A program made the translations under genes and the position numbers. Positions 1 to 8,036 of a stretch of 64,000 nt of DNA are shown here, one piece after another. Under the pieces are notes generated by a model. That model did not search any database. It was not told the DNA's origin and saw nothing but the letters and a program-made list of their open reading frames with translations. Every line of letters starts with the position of its first letter. Within the stretch, counting starts at the first letter, position 1. Source of the DNA: Bacteroidetes bacterium UBA3022 (GTDB lineage Bacteria; Bacteroidota; Bacteroidia; Chitinophagales; BACL12); NCBI GenBank assembly GCA_002346225.1, contig DDYY01000079.1, positions 62,449 to 126,448 of the forward strand. The letters are read 5' to 3'.

Positions 1-236
1 CCTGAATAATAACTCACTTTTACCGCCAAAAATTTGTTGAAATTATACTTGGCAAAAACACCACTTGCCAGGTGCGTTTCTGCAGGGTTGAATGCAAAAG
101 GCGCGAGGTCACCCTGATAATTACTGAACCCACCGAACACACCTAATTCATAATACTGGGCATTTGTAGGCAGCTGCAACAATAAAACTCCGGCGAGGAT
201 TAACCTGCTCCAAAACAATACAATCTGGTTTTGCAC
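1..236 (-). CDS. N-terminal part of an outer-membrane beta-barrel protein (cut by window edge)
   Basis: Reading the minus strand from a GTG at 236 gives about 78 codons that stay open to the left edge, so only the N-terminus is present. A hydrophobic signal peptide ends near LPTNA, and the mature part begins with QYYELGVFGGFSNYQGDL, followed by alternating polar and hydrophobic residues with aromatic ends. This resembles the start of DUF6089/PorG-like barrels of Bacteroidota, which are often linked to envelope or type IX secretion functions; that assignment is an inference from the first strands only. The start is uncertain because upstream in-frame codons are also open and TTG alternatives exist. 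Confidence 0.55.
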   Translation of the reverse strand, partial: MQNQIVLFWSRLILAGVLLLQLPTNAQYYELGVFGGFSNYQGDLAPFAFNPAETHLASGVFAKYNFNKFLAVKVSYYS

Positions 237-327
237 GACAGTTGGTTTTGTCGGATTTTTGTAAAAATCTTACCAAATGTACCGAAAATACGCTTAGAAT
301 CAAAGGAACAGTACAGCAGCAGATTTC

Positions 328-335
328 TACCTTTG
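328..335 (+). promoter_or_regulatory. Bacteroidota-type -7 box (TACCTTTG)
   Basis: TACCTTTG matches the TAnnTTTG -7 element of the Bacteroidota housekeeping sigma factor. It lies 14 bp upstream of the ATG at 350, which gives a very short leader. No clear TTTG is present at the -33 distance, so this is a partial match. It supports translation starting at 350 and not at an upstream TTG. Confidence 0.35.
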
Positions 336-349
336 CGGTAACAATAGCC

Positions 350-1033
350 ATGAAAAACAAATCGAGCATCCTACTGATAGCCTTACTTTCGGGAAGTACC
401 GGCGCCAGTTTGCAGTTAAGCGGAAGAAATAAAGAAGGCTGGCGTTTACTCCTGATCAGCTGGTTTGTGCTTCCTGCCGTTTTATGGGTAGCCATTACCC
501 AAACCTCTTTGAATATCTCCATGTTGCGCACCATTTTTGTTGCAGCCATTCTCTGCATTCACCTGTCTCTGGTATTCTTTCATTGGCGGAGTGGAAGCAA
601 AGAAGATACACAATATGGTTCGCGATGGAGCAGGGTAGCTCTCTCCTGCGCTGCAACCGCAGTGGCTATTTTCGTTGTTTCAGCATATGTATGGAAAGGA
701 CCTATTGTAGACACGAGTCAGGCTCAGCCGCTCTATCAGCTTTCCTCCACAGAATTGTCAAGTGCCTTTAACCATGACGAAAGTGCCTTCAGAAAAAAAT
801 ACGACCGGAAAATTATTGCAGTTACCGGCACCGTAATTAGTCAGGGGGTTGATTTTTCAGAAGGTGCCTATCTCGCCTTAGAACCGGCAAATGGCAGCCC
901 TGCTGATTTTAACTGCTATTTTCTGGCTGAAAGACAAGCTGATATCACTAATATTGTACCAGGCGAAATTGTAACCGTAATCGGTGTGGTGGATGGCAGA
1001 TTCCTTCGGAACTGCTACATTCAACAACCTTAA
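350..1033 (+). CDS. Membrane protein with C-terminal OB-fold (tRNA_anti-like) domain
   Basis: The protein has 227 residues from the ATG at 350; an in-frame upstream TTG at 242 is less likely because a promoter-like box sits between them. Three or four hydrophobic segments fill roughly residues 5-115. After a linker comes a C-terminal domain of about 95 residues with a pattern (KIIAVTGTVIS ... GEIVTVIGVVDG ... NCYI) typical of the tRNA_anti-like OB folds found in Bacteroidota membrane or periplasmic proteins. The gene lies 15 bp upstream of recR on the same strand, so the two are probably cotranscribed. The OB domain probably binds protein or oligomer outside the cytoplasm, but no ligand can be named. 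Confidence 0.6.
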   Translation: MKNKSSILLIALLSGSTGASLQLSGRNKEGWRLLLISWFVLPAVLWVAITQTSLNISMLRTIFVAAILCIHLSLVFFHWRSGSKEDTQYGSRWSRVALSCAATAVAIFVVSAYVWKGPIVDTSQAQPLYQLSSTELSSAFNHDESAFRKKYDRKIIAVTGTVISQGVDFSEGAYLALEPANGSPADFNCYFLAERQADITNIVPGEIVTVIGVVDGRFLRNCYIQQP

Positions 1034-1048
1034 TACCCAATCAAATAC

Positions 1049-1678
1049 ATGAAGCTGCCTTCTACCGTCATGGAAAATGCTGTTAACTCCTTTGCCCGTT
1101 TACCGGGAATTGGGAAGAAAACAGCATTAAGGCTGGTATTGCATATGATGAAACAGGATAAGGATGTGGTACAGGGGTTTTCTGAAAGCATGCTGCGCCT
1201 GAAAGACAGCATTCACTATTGCGTTAAATGCCACAATATTTCAGAGGCAGAACTCTGTTCTATCTGCTCATCCGGCTCACGGAACAAACAACTTATTTGC
1301 GTTGTGGCCGGACTTCGCGATTTGCTGGCCATAGAAAACACCCAACAGTATAATGGCACCTATCATATTATCGGGGGCGTCATCTCACCTGTGGAAGGAA
1401 TTGGACCGGAAGCCCTGCAGATAGACAGCTTACTCAACCGACTGAAAAATGAAGATGTGAACGAGCTGATTATGGCGCTCAATCCAACCATTGAAGGCGA
1501 TACCACTTCCTTCTATATTGCAGGCCAGGTAAAGCGTTCCCACCCGGAAATGAAAATTTCAACCATAGCACGCGGTGTGGCCTTTGGAGGTGATCTTGAA
1601 TACACCGACGAAATAACTTTGGCCCGGTCACTCGCTGCCCGTCTTCCCTATCGCATAAACAAGGAGGATGAGTGGTAA
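1049..1678 (+). CDS. recR: Recombination protein RecR
   Basis: At 209 residues this is close to the usual RecR length of about 200. The N-terminal helix-hairpin-helix (FARLPGIGKKTALRL, residues 16-30) is followed by a C4 zinc finger with Cys58, Cys61, Cys70 and Cys73, then a Toprim domain (ICVVAGLRDLLAIE). The C-terminal half keeps the conserved LNPTIEGD and TIARGVAFGGDLEYTDE blocks. RecR acts with RecO and RecF to load RecA at single-strand gaps. Its last codons overlap the GTG start of the downstream glycosyltransferase by 7 bp, indicating translational coupling although the two functions are unrelated. recO and recF are not in the window. Confidence 0.96.
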   Translation: MKLPSTVMENAVNSFARLPGIGKKTALRLVLHMMKQDKDVVQGFSESMLRLKDSIHYCVKCHNISEAELCSICSSGSRNKQLICVVAGLRDLLAIENTQQYNGTYHIIGGVISPVEGIGPEALQIDSLLNRLKNEDVNELIMALNPTIEGDTTSFYIAGQVKRSHPEMKISTIARGVAFGGDLEYTDEITLARSLAARLPYRINKEDEW

Positions 1679-3657
1679 AGCTGAGTGTCGTTATTGTTAA
1701 TTATAACGTGAAGTATTTTGTGGAGCTGGCCATTTCAGCCGTGATGGCTGCCAACAAAAATATTGCGACTGAAATTTTCGTCGTTGACAATTGTTCTACA
1801 GATGGAAGTGTTGCATTTCTGCAGCAGCGCTTTCCTTCCATTCAGGTCATTGCCAACAAAGAAAACGTAGGTTTCTCGGCTGCCAACAACCAGGCAATAC
1901 GCATTTCTAGCGGCGAATATGTTCTGCTGCTCAATCCCGATACGGTTGTTGCTGAAGATACCTTCGAAAAATGCATCGCCTTTATGGAGCAACATCCTGA
2001 TGCAGGTGGATTGGGCGTGCGGATGATAGATGGTACAGGGGCATTTCTGCCAGAATCCAAGAGAGCCTTCCCCGGCCCTGCAGTTGCCTTTTATAAAGCA
2101 TTCGGTCTGTCCGGTCTGTTTCCTAAATCCAAAGTCTTTGGTGCTTATCATCTGGGATTTCTGGATGAAAAAGCCAATCACCCTGTGGATGTACTTGCCG
2201 GTGCTTTTATGATGATGCGGCGAAAAGTCCTGGACCACACCGGACTGCTGGATGAACACTTCTTTATGTATGGTGAGGATATTGATTTGTCTTACCGTAT
2301 TCGTCAATCCGGTCATACCAACTACTATCTTGCAGATGCTCCCATTATTCATTTCAAAGGAGAAAGTACAAAAAAAGGCTCCCTGAACTATGTGCAGATG
2401 TTTTACAATGCCATGAAAATATTTGCCGGGAAGCACTTCTCCGGCAACAACAGAGGCATATTCGTAGCATTGATTAACCTGGCTATATACCTGCGTGCCG
2501 GCATAGCTGTGCTTACGAGAATATTTAACCGATGGGGTGTTGTTTTGCTGGATATCATCCTGATTTTCTTTTCCATGCTACTGGTTAAGGAATACTGGGA
2601 ATATTATGTTCGCTACATAGACGGTGGAACCTATCCGCCCAGCTACCTTTATATTAACATTCCTTTATATACATTTCTCTGGATTGTTTCTATTTATTTC
2701 AGCGGAGGATATGACAAAGGTGCAACTGTCGCACGCATATTGAGAGGCTTGCTTTGGGGAACCATTTTAATTGCAGCAGCATATGGTTTTTTCCCCGATA
2801 GTCTTCGCTTTTCGCGCGGAATGATAGTAGCCGGTGCAGCCGTTTCGGGAGCTGTGTTACTCCTTGCTCGCTTAATCACACACTTCATTCAAACGGGCAA
2901 TATTCGTTTTGGAGAACAGGCCCTGAAAAGAATCATAATAGTTGCAGAAGAGTCTGAAGCAAATGCCGTCTACCAGCTCCTGGACAAGGGGGGATACAGT
3001 CTGCATATTTTAGGATTTGCCGGAGAGCCGGGTTCTGGCAAGCACCCTATGCGCCATCTGGGAAAAGCGACGGACATTATTTCCTTGACACATATCTACC
3101 AGCCCGGTGAACTGATTTTCGTCGCCGGTGAACTTACCTACAAGCAAATAATTGAAAAGATGGATATGCTTGCCGGCAAAACCGATTTCAAACTGGTGGT
3201 ACCCGGAGGATCTGCGATAGTAGGAAGCAATTCCAAAAATACCGCAGGCGATTTATACCTTTCTACCATCTACAGCCTGGGGCATGCTTACAACTTAAGG
3301 CTGAAGCGACTAATAGATGTTATCATGTCGCTGTTTATCTTGCTCACTGCTCCGGTGCAATGGCTATTGGTACGACACCCCTTGCAATTGATGAAAAATG
3401 CATGGGCTGTATTAAGAGGTAAGTGCACATGGGTAGGTTACGCCAGCCCTCCGGCAGACATTCTATCTGAGGGTCTGCCACAGATTCCGCAAGGCGTACT
3501 ATCGGCAGACCTTTTAGTTGAGCAACGAGCGTCGGCTACGCCGGACCCACTGGTATTGGACAGGATCTATGCCAGGGAATATCAACCGGCTCATGACCTG
3601 CTCACTATTTTCCGGCTTTACAGGTTACTGGGTCGCAGGGGAAACAGCCACGGCTGA
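1672..3657 (+). CDS. GT2 glycosyltransferase fused to a membrane domain and a shortened sugar-phosphotransferase-like C-terminus
   Basis: This 661-residue protein starts at GTG 1672 behind a good AGGAGG (1662-1667) inside the recR 3' end. Residues 1-240 form a GT2 domain of the rhamnosyltransferase type: SVVIVNYN, VVDNCSTDGS, NVGFSAANNQ, the LLNPDT metal-site block at 87-91 and a late GEDIDLSYR. Four hydrophobic segments follow (about 285-405), then a Rossmann-like stretch. KRLIDV at 545 resembles the opening of the polyprenyl-phosphate sugar transferase catalytic domain, but only about 40 residues separate it from a TWVGY block, against about 100 between the matching KRLIDV and LVGPRP of the intact enzyme at 11662-13086. 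The catalytic KFRSM and DELPQ blocks are absent, so phosphotransferase activity is unlikely. It probably transfers a sugar to a surface glycan. Confidence 0.8.
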   Translation: MVKLSVVIVNYNVKYFVELAISAVMAANKNIATEIFVVDNCSTDGSVAFLQQRFPSIQVIANKENVGFSAANNQAIRISSGEYVLLLNPDTVVAEDTFEKCIAFMEQHPDAGGLGVRMIDGTGAFLPESKRAFPGPAVAFYKAFGLSGLFPKSKVFGAYHLGFLDEKANHPVDVLAGAFMMMRRKVLDHTGLLDEHFFMYGEDIDLSYRIRQSGHTNYYLADAPIIHFKGESTKKGSLNYVQMFYNAMKIFAGKHFSGNNRGIFVALINLAIYLRAGIAVLTRIFNRWGVVLLDIILIFFSMLLVKEYWEYYVRYIDGGTYPPSYLYINIPLYTFLWIVSIYFSGGYDKGATVARILRGLLWGTILIAAAYGFFPDSLRFSRGMIVAGAAVSGAVLLLARLITHFIQTGNIRFGEQALKRIIIVAEESEANAVYQLLDKGGYSLHILGFAGEPGSGKHPMRHLGKATDIISLTHIYQPGELIFVAGELTYKQIIEKMDMLAGKTDFKLVVPGGSAIVGSNSKNTAGDLYLSTIYSLGHAYNLRLKRLIDVIMSLFILLTAPVQWLLVRHPLQLMKNAWAVLRGKCTWVGYASPPADILSEGLPQIPQGVLSADLLVEQRASATPDPLVLDRIYAREYQPAHDLLTIFRLYRLLGRRGNSHG

Positions 3658-3717
3658 AAAAATGCTGCTTTCAATTGGTGTACGTAACTTAGCGGTCTTA
3701 ATTAGTGCACTATAACC

Positions 3718-5502
3718 ATGCAATCAGCAACCTTTTACCGCAGCCACCATTGTGGAGAACTTCGCATAGAACATGCCGGAACTGAAGTTTTACTTTCAGG
3801 ATGGGTTCATAGAAGCAGAGATTTAGGTGGTATGACCTTCATTGATCTCCGCGACCGCCACGGAATGACGCAACTGGTTTTCAATATGGAAACCGCACCT
3901 GAGTTATGTCTCCAGGCGCGAAAACTGGGTAGAGAATTTGTTATTCAGGTGAAAGGGAAAGTGCAGGAGCGCAGCAATAAAAATCCGGGAATGCCGACAG
4001 GTGACATTGAAGTTGCTGTTGAAGAGCTAAGCGTATTGAATGCAGCCACCACCCCGCCTTTTACTATGGAAGACTACACAGATGGTGGAGAAGAGTTGCG
4101 GATGAAGTACCGATACCTCGATTTACGCAGACCGGCGATGCAACGCATCATGATTATGCGTTCCAGATTAATTGCTGCCGTTCGCTCCTATCTGGATGGT
4201 CAGGGATTTCTTGAAATCGAAACTCCGACGCTCATTAAATCTACACCCGAAGGTGCCAGGGATTTTATTGTTCCCAGCAGATTGCAACCCGGAATGTTTT
4301 ATGCGCTGCCACAATCGCCGCAAATCCTTAAGCAGCTATTAATGGTAGGTGGAATGGATCGTTACTATCAGATAGTTAAATGCTTCAGAGACGAAGATTT
4401 CCGCGGTGATCGTCAACCGGAATTTTCTCAGATAGACTGTGAAATGTCTTTTGTTCGACAGGAGGATATCTGGAATATGTTTGAAGGTCTGGTGAAGCAT
4501 GTGTTCAGAACAGTGAGCCAAATTGAGCTCCCCGACTTTATTCGGTTGCCCTACAGAGAAGCTATTGCCCTATTTGGTACCGACAAGCCTGATTTGCGGT
4601 TTGGCTGCCCGATCATTGAACTCAACGACGCTTTTTCAGGAACAGACTTCGCTGTCTTCAATGATGTTATAGCCAACGAAGGGCTTATTGGCGGATTGCT
4701 GGCAAAGGGCTGTGCAGGTTACAGCCGGAAGCAGATCGATGCATTGACCGAATTTGTAAAAGCACCGCATCGCGGTGGAGGTGGCCTCATCTATATCAGG
4801 TATAACGAAGATGGTAGCATCAAGTCATCTGTAGACAAGTTCTTCAGCAGCGAGCAACTGGAGTCTATCCTGAAAGCTCATGACGCCTCACCGGGTGACA
4901 TGCTGCTGATTGTAGCTGACAAAAAGAAAAAAACGCGAAAAATACTGGGAGACCTTCGGCTGGAACTCGCTGCGCGGGAATCATGGATACCCAAAGACAG
5001 CTGGAGTGTTTTCTGGGTCGTGGACATGCCAATGTTTGAAGAAGATGAAACCACCGGTGATCCTATTTTTGCCCATCACCCTTTCTGCGCACCGCATCCT
5101 GATGATGTCGACCTTTTTGATTCAGAACCGCTGCGCATCAGAGCGCAATCCTATGACCTGGTAATGAACGGTAATGAAATTCTGAGCGGCAGCATCAGAA
5201 TTCACAATGCCGACCTTCAAAATAAAATATTTAATATACTTGGTTTCAGCGAACAGGAAATACAGGAACGCTTTGGCTTCATGGTCAATGCTTTCCAATA
5301 CGGAGCTCCACCGCATGGCGGTTGTGCTTTTGGACTGGACCGCTGGGTAATGCTTATGGCTGGAGGAAACTCCATACGGGATGTAATCGCTTTCCCGAAA
5401 AACAACGGAGGAAAGGATCTCATGATGGATGCCCCTGCCATGGTAGACGAACAACAATTAGAACTACTGGGCTTAACTGTCAGGAGGGACCAGCATTCTT
5501 AA
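3718..5502 (+). CDS. aspS: Aspartyl-tRNA synthetase
   Basis: The protein has 594 residues, normal for the bacterial-type enzyme with its inserted GAD domain. It has the N-terminal OB anticodon-binding domain (VLLSGWVHRSRDLGGMTFIDLRD), class II motif 1 around the KYRYLDLRRP block, motif 2 FRDEDFRGDRQPEF and the C-terminal motif 3 GLDRWVMLMAG. It charges tRNA-Asp in the cytoplasm. Whether it is discriminating or also charges tRNA-Asn cannot be read from the sequence. It lies 60 bp after the glycosyltransferase; a weak TAACTTAG -7-like box sits in that gap, so it may have its own promoter. Confidence 0.97.
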   Translation: MQSATFYRSHHCGELRIEHAGTEVLLSGWVHRSRDLGGMTFIDLRDRHGMTQLVFNMETAPELCLQARKLGREFVIQVKGKVQERSNKNPGMPTGDIEVAVEELSVLNAATTPPFTMEDYTDGGEELRMKYRYLDLRRPAMQRIMIMRSRLIAAVRSYLDGQGFLEIETPTLIKSTPEGARDFIVPSRLQPGMFYALPQSPQILKQLLMVGGMDRYYQIVKCFRDEDFRGDRQPEFSQIDCEMSFVRQEDIWNMFEGLVKHVFRTVSQIELPDFIRLPYREAIALFGTDKPDLRFGCPIIELNDAFSGTDFAVFNDVIANEGLIGGLLAKGCAGYSRKQIDALTEFVKAPHRGGGGLIYIRYNEDGSIKSSVDKFFSSEQLESILKAHDASPGDMLLIVADKKKKTRKILGDLRLELAARESWIPKDSWSVFWVVDMPMFEEDETTGDPIFAHHPFCAPHPDDVDLFDSEPLRIRAQSYDLVMNGNEILSGSIRIHNADLQNKIFNILGFSEQEIQERFGFMVNAFQYGAPPHGGCAFGLDRWVMLMAGGNSIRDVIAFPKNNGGKDLMMDAPAMVDEQQLELLGLTVRRDQHS

Positions 5503-5548
5503 CCACATGTTAACTAAACATTAAATTCACATAGAAAAGGCGTCGTTG

Positions 5549-5569
5549 ATGGTGGTACCATTAATTTTG
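5549..5569 (+). promoter_or_regulatory. -7 box with adjacent small dyad before pap-pit
   Basis: TAATTTTG at 5562-5569 matches the TAnnTTTG -7 consensus and lies 19 bp before the start of the Pit accessory gene. Directly upstream is a short inverted repeat, ATGGT-GGT-ACCAT (5549-5561), which could be an operator but has arms of only 5 bp. No good TTTG occurs at -33. Confidence 0.33.
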
Positions 5570-5588
5570 CGCTCCAAATTGATAGCTA

Positions 5589-6236
5589 ATGGGCATTGAT
5601 CAAATTCTTCGATTCTTCTCCCCCAAAGACAGGGTATTCTTCCCGTTGTTCATAGAAGCATCTGAGAACCTTGTGAATATGTCCAATCTTCTGCTGGAGA
5701 CCGTTCAGGAATCTGATTTAGTCAAGCGCAACCGGCTTATCAAAGAGATTGAAAATGCCGAACACAAGGGCGATGATATCAACCATGAAATAACCGGACA
5801 ACTCAATACGGTCTTTATAACACCGTTCGACCGCGAAGACATCCACTATCTATCTACTTCCATCGATGATATTGCAGACAGAATAAAAGATGCTGCGCTG
5901 CGTATAAAACTTTATCAGCCGGCTAAAATGCCGCTGTCTCTTATTAAAATGGCCGAGCTCATTACGGAAGGAACCAAACTGGTTCGCGTGGCCATCATTG
6001 AATTGAGCAAGCTGGATGATATCGAAAAGTTACGGGAAACGCTGTTTCAAATTAACAACATTGAAAATCAGAGTGATACCATTTTCGAATTAGCACTCAC
6101 GGATTTATTCGCCAATGAAAAGGATCCGATAGAACTCATTAAGGTAAAGGACATTATTGCCAAGATAGAAAGTGCCTCCGACAAGTGCGAAGACATCGCC
6201 AATGTAATTGATTCCATTATAGTGAAAACCACCTAA
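5589..6236 (+). CDS. DUF47/PhoU-like Pit accessory protein
   Basis: This 215-residue, almost wholly helical protein belongs to the DUF47 family (TIGR00153/COG1392), which resembles PhoU. Typical blocks are the acidic ENAEHKGDDINHEI near residue 56 and the DREDIHYLSTSIDDIADRIKDAA block near residue 80, whose acidic residues bind metal in PhoU-type proteins. It is cytoplasmic. The gene lies 2 bp upstream of a PiT transporter, the standard Pap-Pit arrangement, where the protein is thought to modulate phosphate uptake. A -7-like box precedes it. Confidence 0.9.
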   Translation: MGIDQILRFFSPKDRVFFPLFIEASENLVNMSNLLLETVQESDLVKRNRLIKEIENAEHKGDDINHEITGQLNTVFITPFDREDIHYLSTSIDDIADRIKDAALRIKLYQPAKMPLSLIKMAELITEGTKLVRVAIIELSKLDDIEKLRETLFQINNIENQSDTIFELALTDLFANEKDPIELIKVKDIIAKIESASDKCEDIANVIDSIIVKTT

Positions 6237-6238
6237 GC

Positions 6239-7249
6239 ATGGAAACGATCATTATCGTAACCATTGCTATAGCCCTACTCTACGACTTTTTAAACGGCAT
6301 GAATGATGCCGCCAATTCCATTGCCACTATTGTTGCCACAAGGGTATTAAGGCCGGGTGTTGCCGTTATATGGGCAGCATTTTTCAACTTTGCCGCTATC
6401 TGGCTATTTGGTCAGGAAGTATCCAGCACCATCAGTAAAGGTGTTGTCGAGCAATCGGTTGTAGACGGGGATAATCTTTTCATTCTGTGTGCACTTTCCG
6501 GCGCTATGATCTGGGTGTTTATCTGTACGCGTTTCGGCTTGCCTATCAGCGTATCACATGCACTTATCGGAGGGCTCATTGGTCCAGCCATTATGAAAGG
6601 CGGCGCGGCAACCCTGATTTGGTTCGCAGAAGATGGAAAAGGTTTATCCATGATACTCCTGTTCATCCTGCTTGCTCCTGTTATCGGGATGGTGACAGCA
6701 TATATCCTTCAAGTCATAACGCTTTGGGTCTTTCGCAAACAAAAACCCAGAAGTGTAGATTCTCTTTTCCGGGTCCTGCAACTCAGTTCATCTGCCGCCT
6801 TCAGTCTCGGTCATGGCGGTAACGATGCCCAGAAAACAGCAGGCGTAATCATACTCCTGCTGTATGCATCAGGCAATGTGCAAAGCCTGGATGATCCGCC
6901 GATGTGGGTCTTTTATTTGTGCTATGCAGTCATTTCGCTGGGCACCATGGTCGGCGGCTGGAAAGTGATTAAAACCATGGGGCATAACCTAACAGCTTTG
7001 AAACCGATGGGAGGCTTTTGTGCTGAAACAGCCGGGGCGTTAACGCTTTTCGGTACCGGTATGTTAGGCATTCCTGCAAGCACAACACACACGATAACGG
7101 GTGCCATCATGGGAGTGGGTGCCTCCAGAAGGGTTTCAGCTGTCCGGTGGCAGGTAGTTTATAAAATTTTAGGTGCCTGGGTATTTACCATTCCGGCGAC
7201 AACGGTTATGAGTGCAATCGTTTACCTGTTGCTAACCAGTCTCACCTGA
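6239..7249 (+). CDS. pit: PiT-family inorganic phosphate transporter
   Basis: At 336 residues this matches the short bacterial PiT form. The two duplicated family signatures are present: NGMNDAANSIATIV near residue 20 and GHGGNDAQKTAGVI near residue 193, along with ISVSHALIGGL and the equivalent IPASTTHTITGAIMG repeat. About ten hydrophobic segments are visible. It imports phosphate, usually as a metal-phosphate complex with protons, across the inner membrane. It forms a pair with the upstream DUF47 gene, and its last 8 bp overlap the convergent suhB-like gene. Confidence 0.94.
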   Translation: METIIIVTIAIALLYDFLNGMNDAANSIATIVATRVLRPGVAVIWAAFFNFAAIWLFGQEVSSTISKGVVEQSVVDGDNLFILCALSGAMIWVFICTRFGLPISVSHALIGGLIGPAIMKGGAATLIWFAEDGKGLSMILLFILLAPVIGMVTAYILQVITLWVFRKQKPRSVDSLFRVLQLSSSAAFSLGHGGNDAQKTAGVIILLLYASGNVQSLDDPPMWVFYLCYAVISLGTMVGGWKVIKTMGHNLTALKPMGGFCAETAGALTLFGTGMLGIPASTTHTITGAIMGVGASRRVSAVRWQVVYKILGAWVFTIPATTVMSAIVYLLLTSLT

Positions 7250-8036
7250 AAGCATCCCGGAAGAATATCCCTTCCATTGCCTGCTGCCTGACGAGTCCGT
7301 TGGTTGCGAGTACAGCCGTCCCCCCATAAACGTCGCTTTCATACACCACATTGATGGTTCCGCCGGCATTCTCTACTATCAATAAACCGGCAGCGACATC
7401 CCACAATTTCAGGTACGCTTCATAATAGATCTCCACTCTTCCACTGGCAACATAACACAAATCTGTTGCCGCTGAACCAAACCTTCTTAAATCCTGAGCG
7501 TGTTCCAGAAAATATCCGGCGCTGTTCAGTATTCCGGGTAATCTACCTTCCCTGGAATAGGGGAACCCGGTTGCGACCAATGCCTTTCTGATATCAGAGC
7601 ATGTGCTCACATGTATTTCTTTGCCATTCATATAGGATGGAGCTCCTTTCCAGGTGTAGAACAGTTCATCCATGGTGACTTCATAAACAAGTCCTATGAG
7701 CACCTCCTTGCCTGACATCAAAGCAACACTCACGGCAGTGACAGGAGTATTGTGTATAAAATTCGTAGTTCCATCAATGGGGTCTATTACCCAGTTAAGG
7801 GTACCTGTTCCCTGTTCAATGGTGGCTTCTTCTGTAATAAATCCGGCTTCAGGAACAAGACCCTTCAGACCTGCCGTAATGATTCTCTCGGTTGCCTTAT
7901 CTATGGCTGTTACAAAATCCCTGTCACCTTTTTTCTCCACCTCATCAAATGAAAAAATCTTCCGGTTCTCTAAAATATAAGCTCCTGCGGCCCTAACTAC
8001 CTGTTCCGCCTGTTTACAAATAACTGCTAATTCCAT
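7242..8036 (-). CDS. Inositol monophosphatase family protein (SuhB-like)
   Basis: The 264-residue protein has all the metal sites of the lithium-sensitive phosphatase superfamily: the EE pair at 69-70, DPIDGTTN (Asp85, Asp88) and the late LWDVAAGLLIVENAGG. It would hydrolyse a sugar or inositol monophosphate with magnesium. Close relatives include SuhB, CysQ and HisN, and substrate cannot be assigned from sequence. The gene starts inside the lnt coding region (23 bp overlap), so the two are cotranscribed and probably translationally coupled. Its 3' end overlaps the convergent pit gene by 8 bp. Confidence 0.9.
   Translation of the reverse strand: MELAVICKQAEQVVRAAGAYILENRKIFSFDEVEKKGDRDFVTAIDKATERIITAGLKGLVPEAGFITEEATIEQGTGTLNWVIDPIDGTTNFIHNTPVTAVSVALMSGKEVLIGLVYEVTMDELFYTWKGAPSYMNGKEIHVSTCSDIRKALVATGFPYSREGRLPGILNSAGYFLEHAQDLRRFGSAATDLCYVASGRVEIYYEAYLKLWDVAAGLLIVENAGGTINVVYESDVYGGTAVLATNGLVRQQAMEGIFFRDAFR

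Noticed and set aside
1735..2436. Long minus-strand frame inside the glycosyltransferase
   Set aside because: It lies opposite the conserved GT2 motifs and has a composition unlike a real protein.
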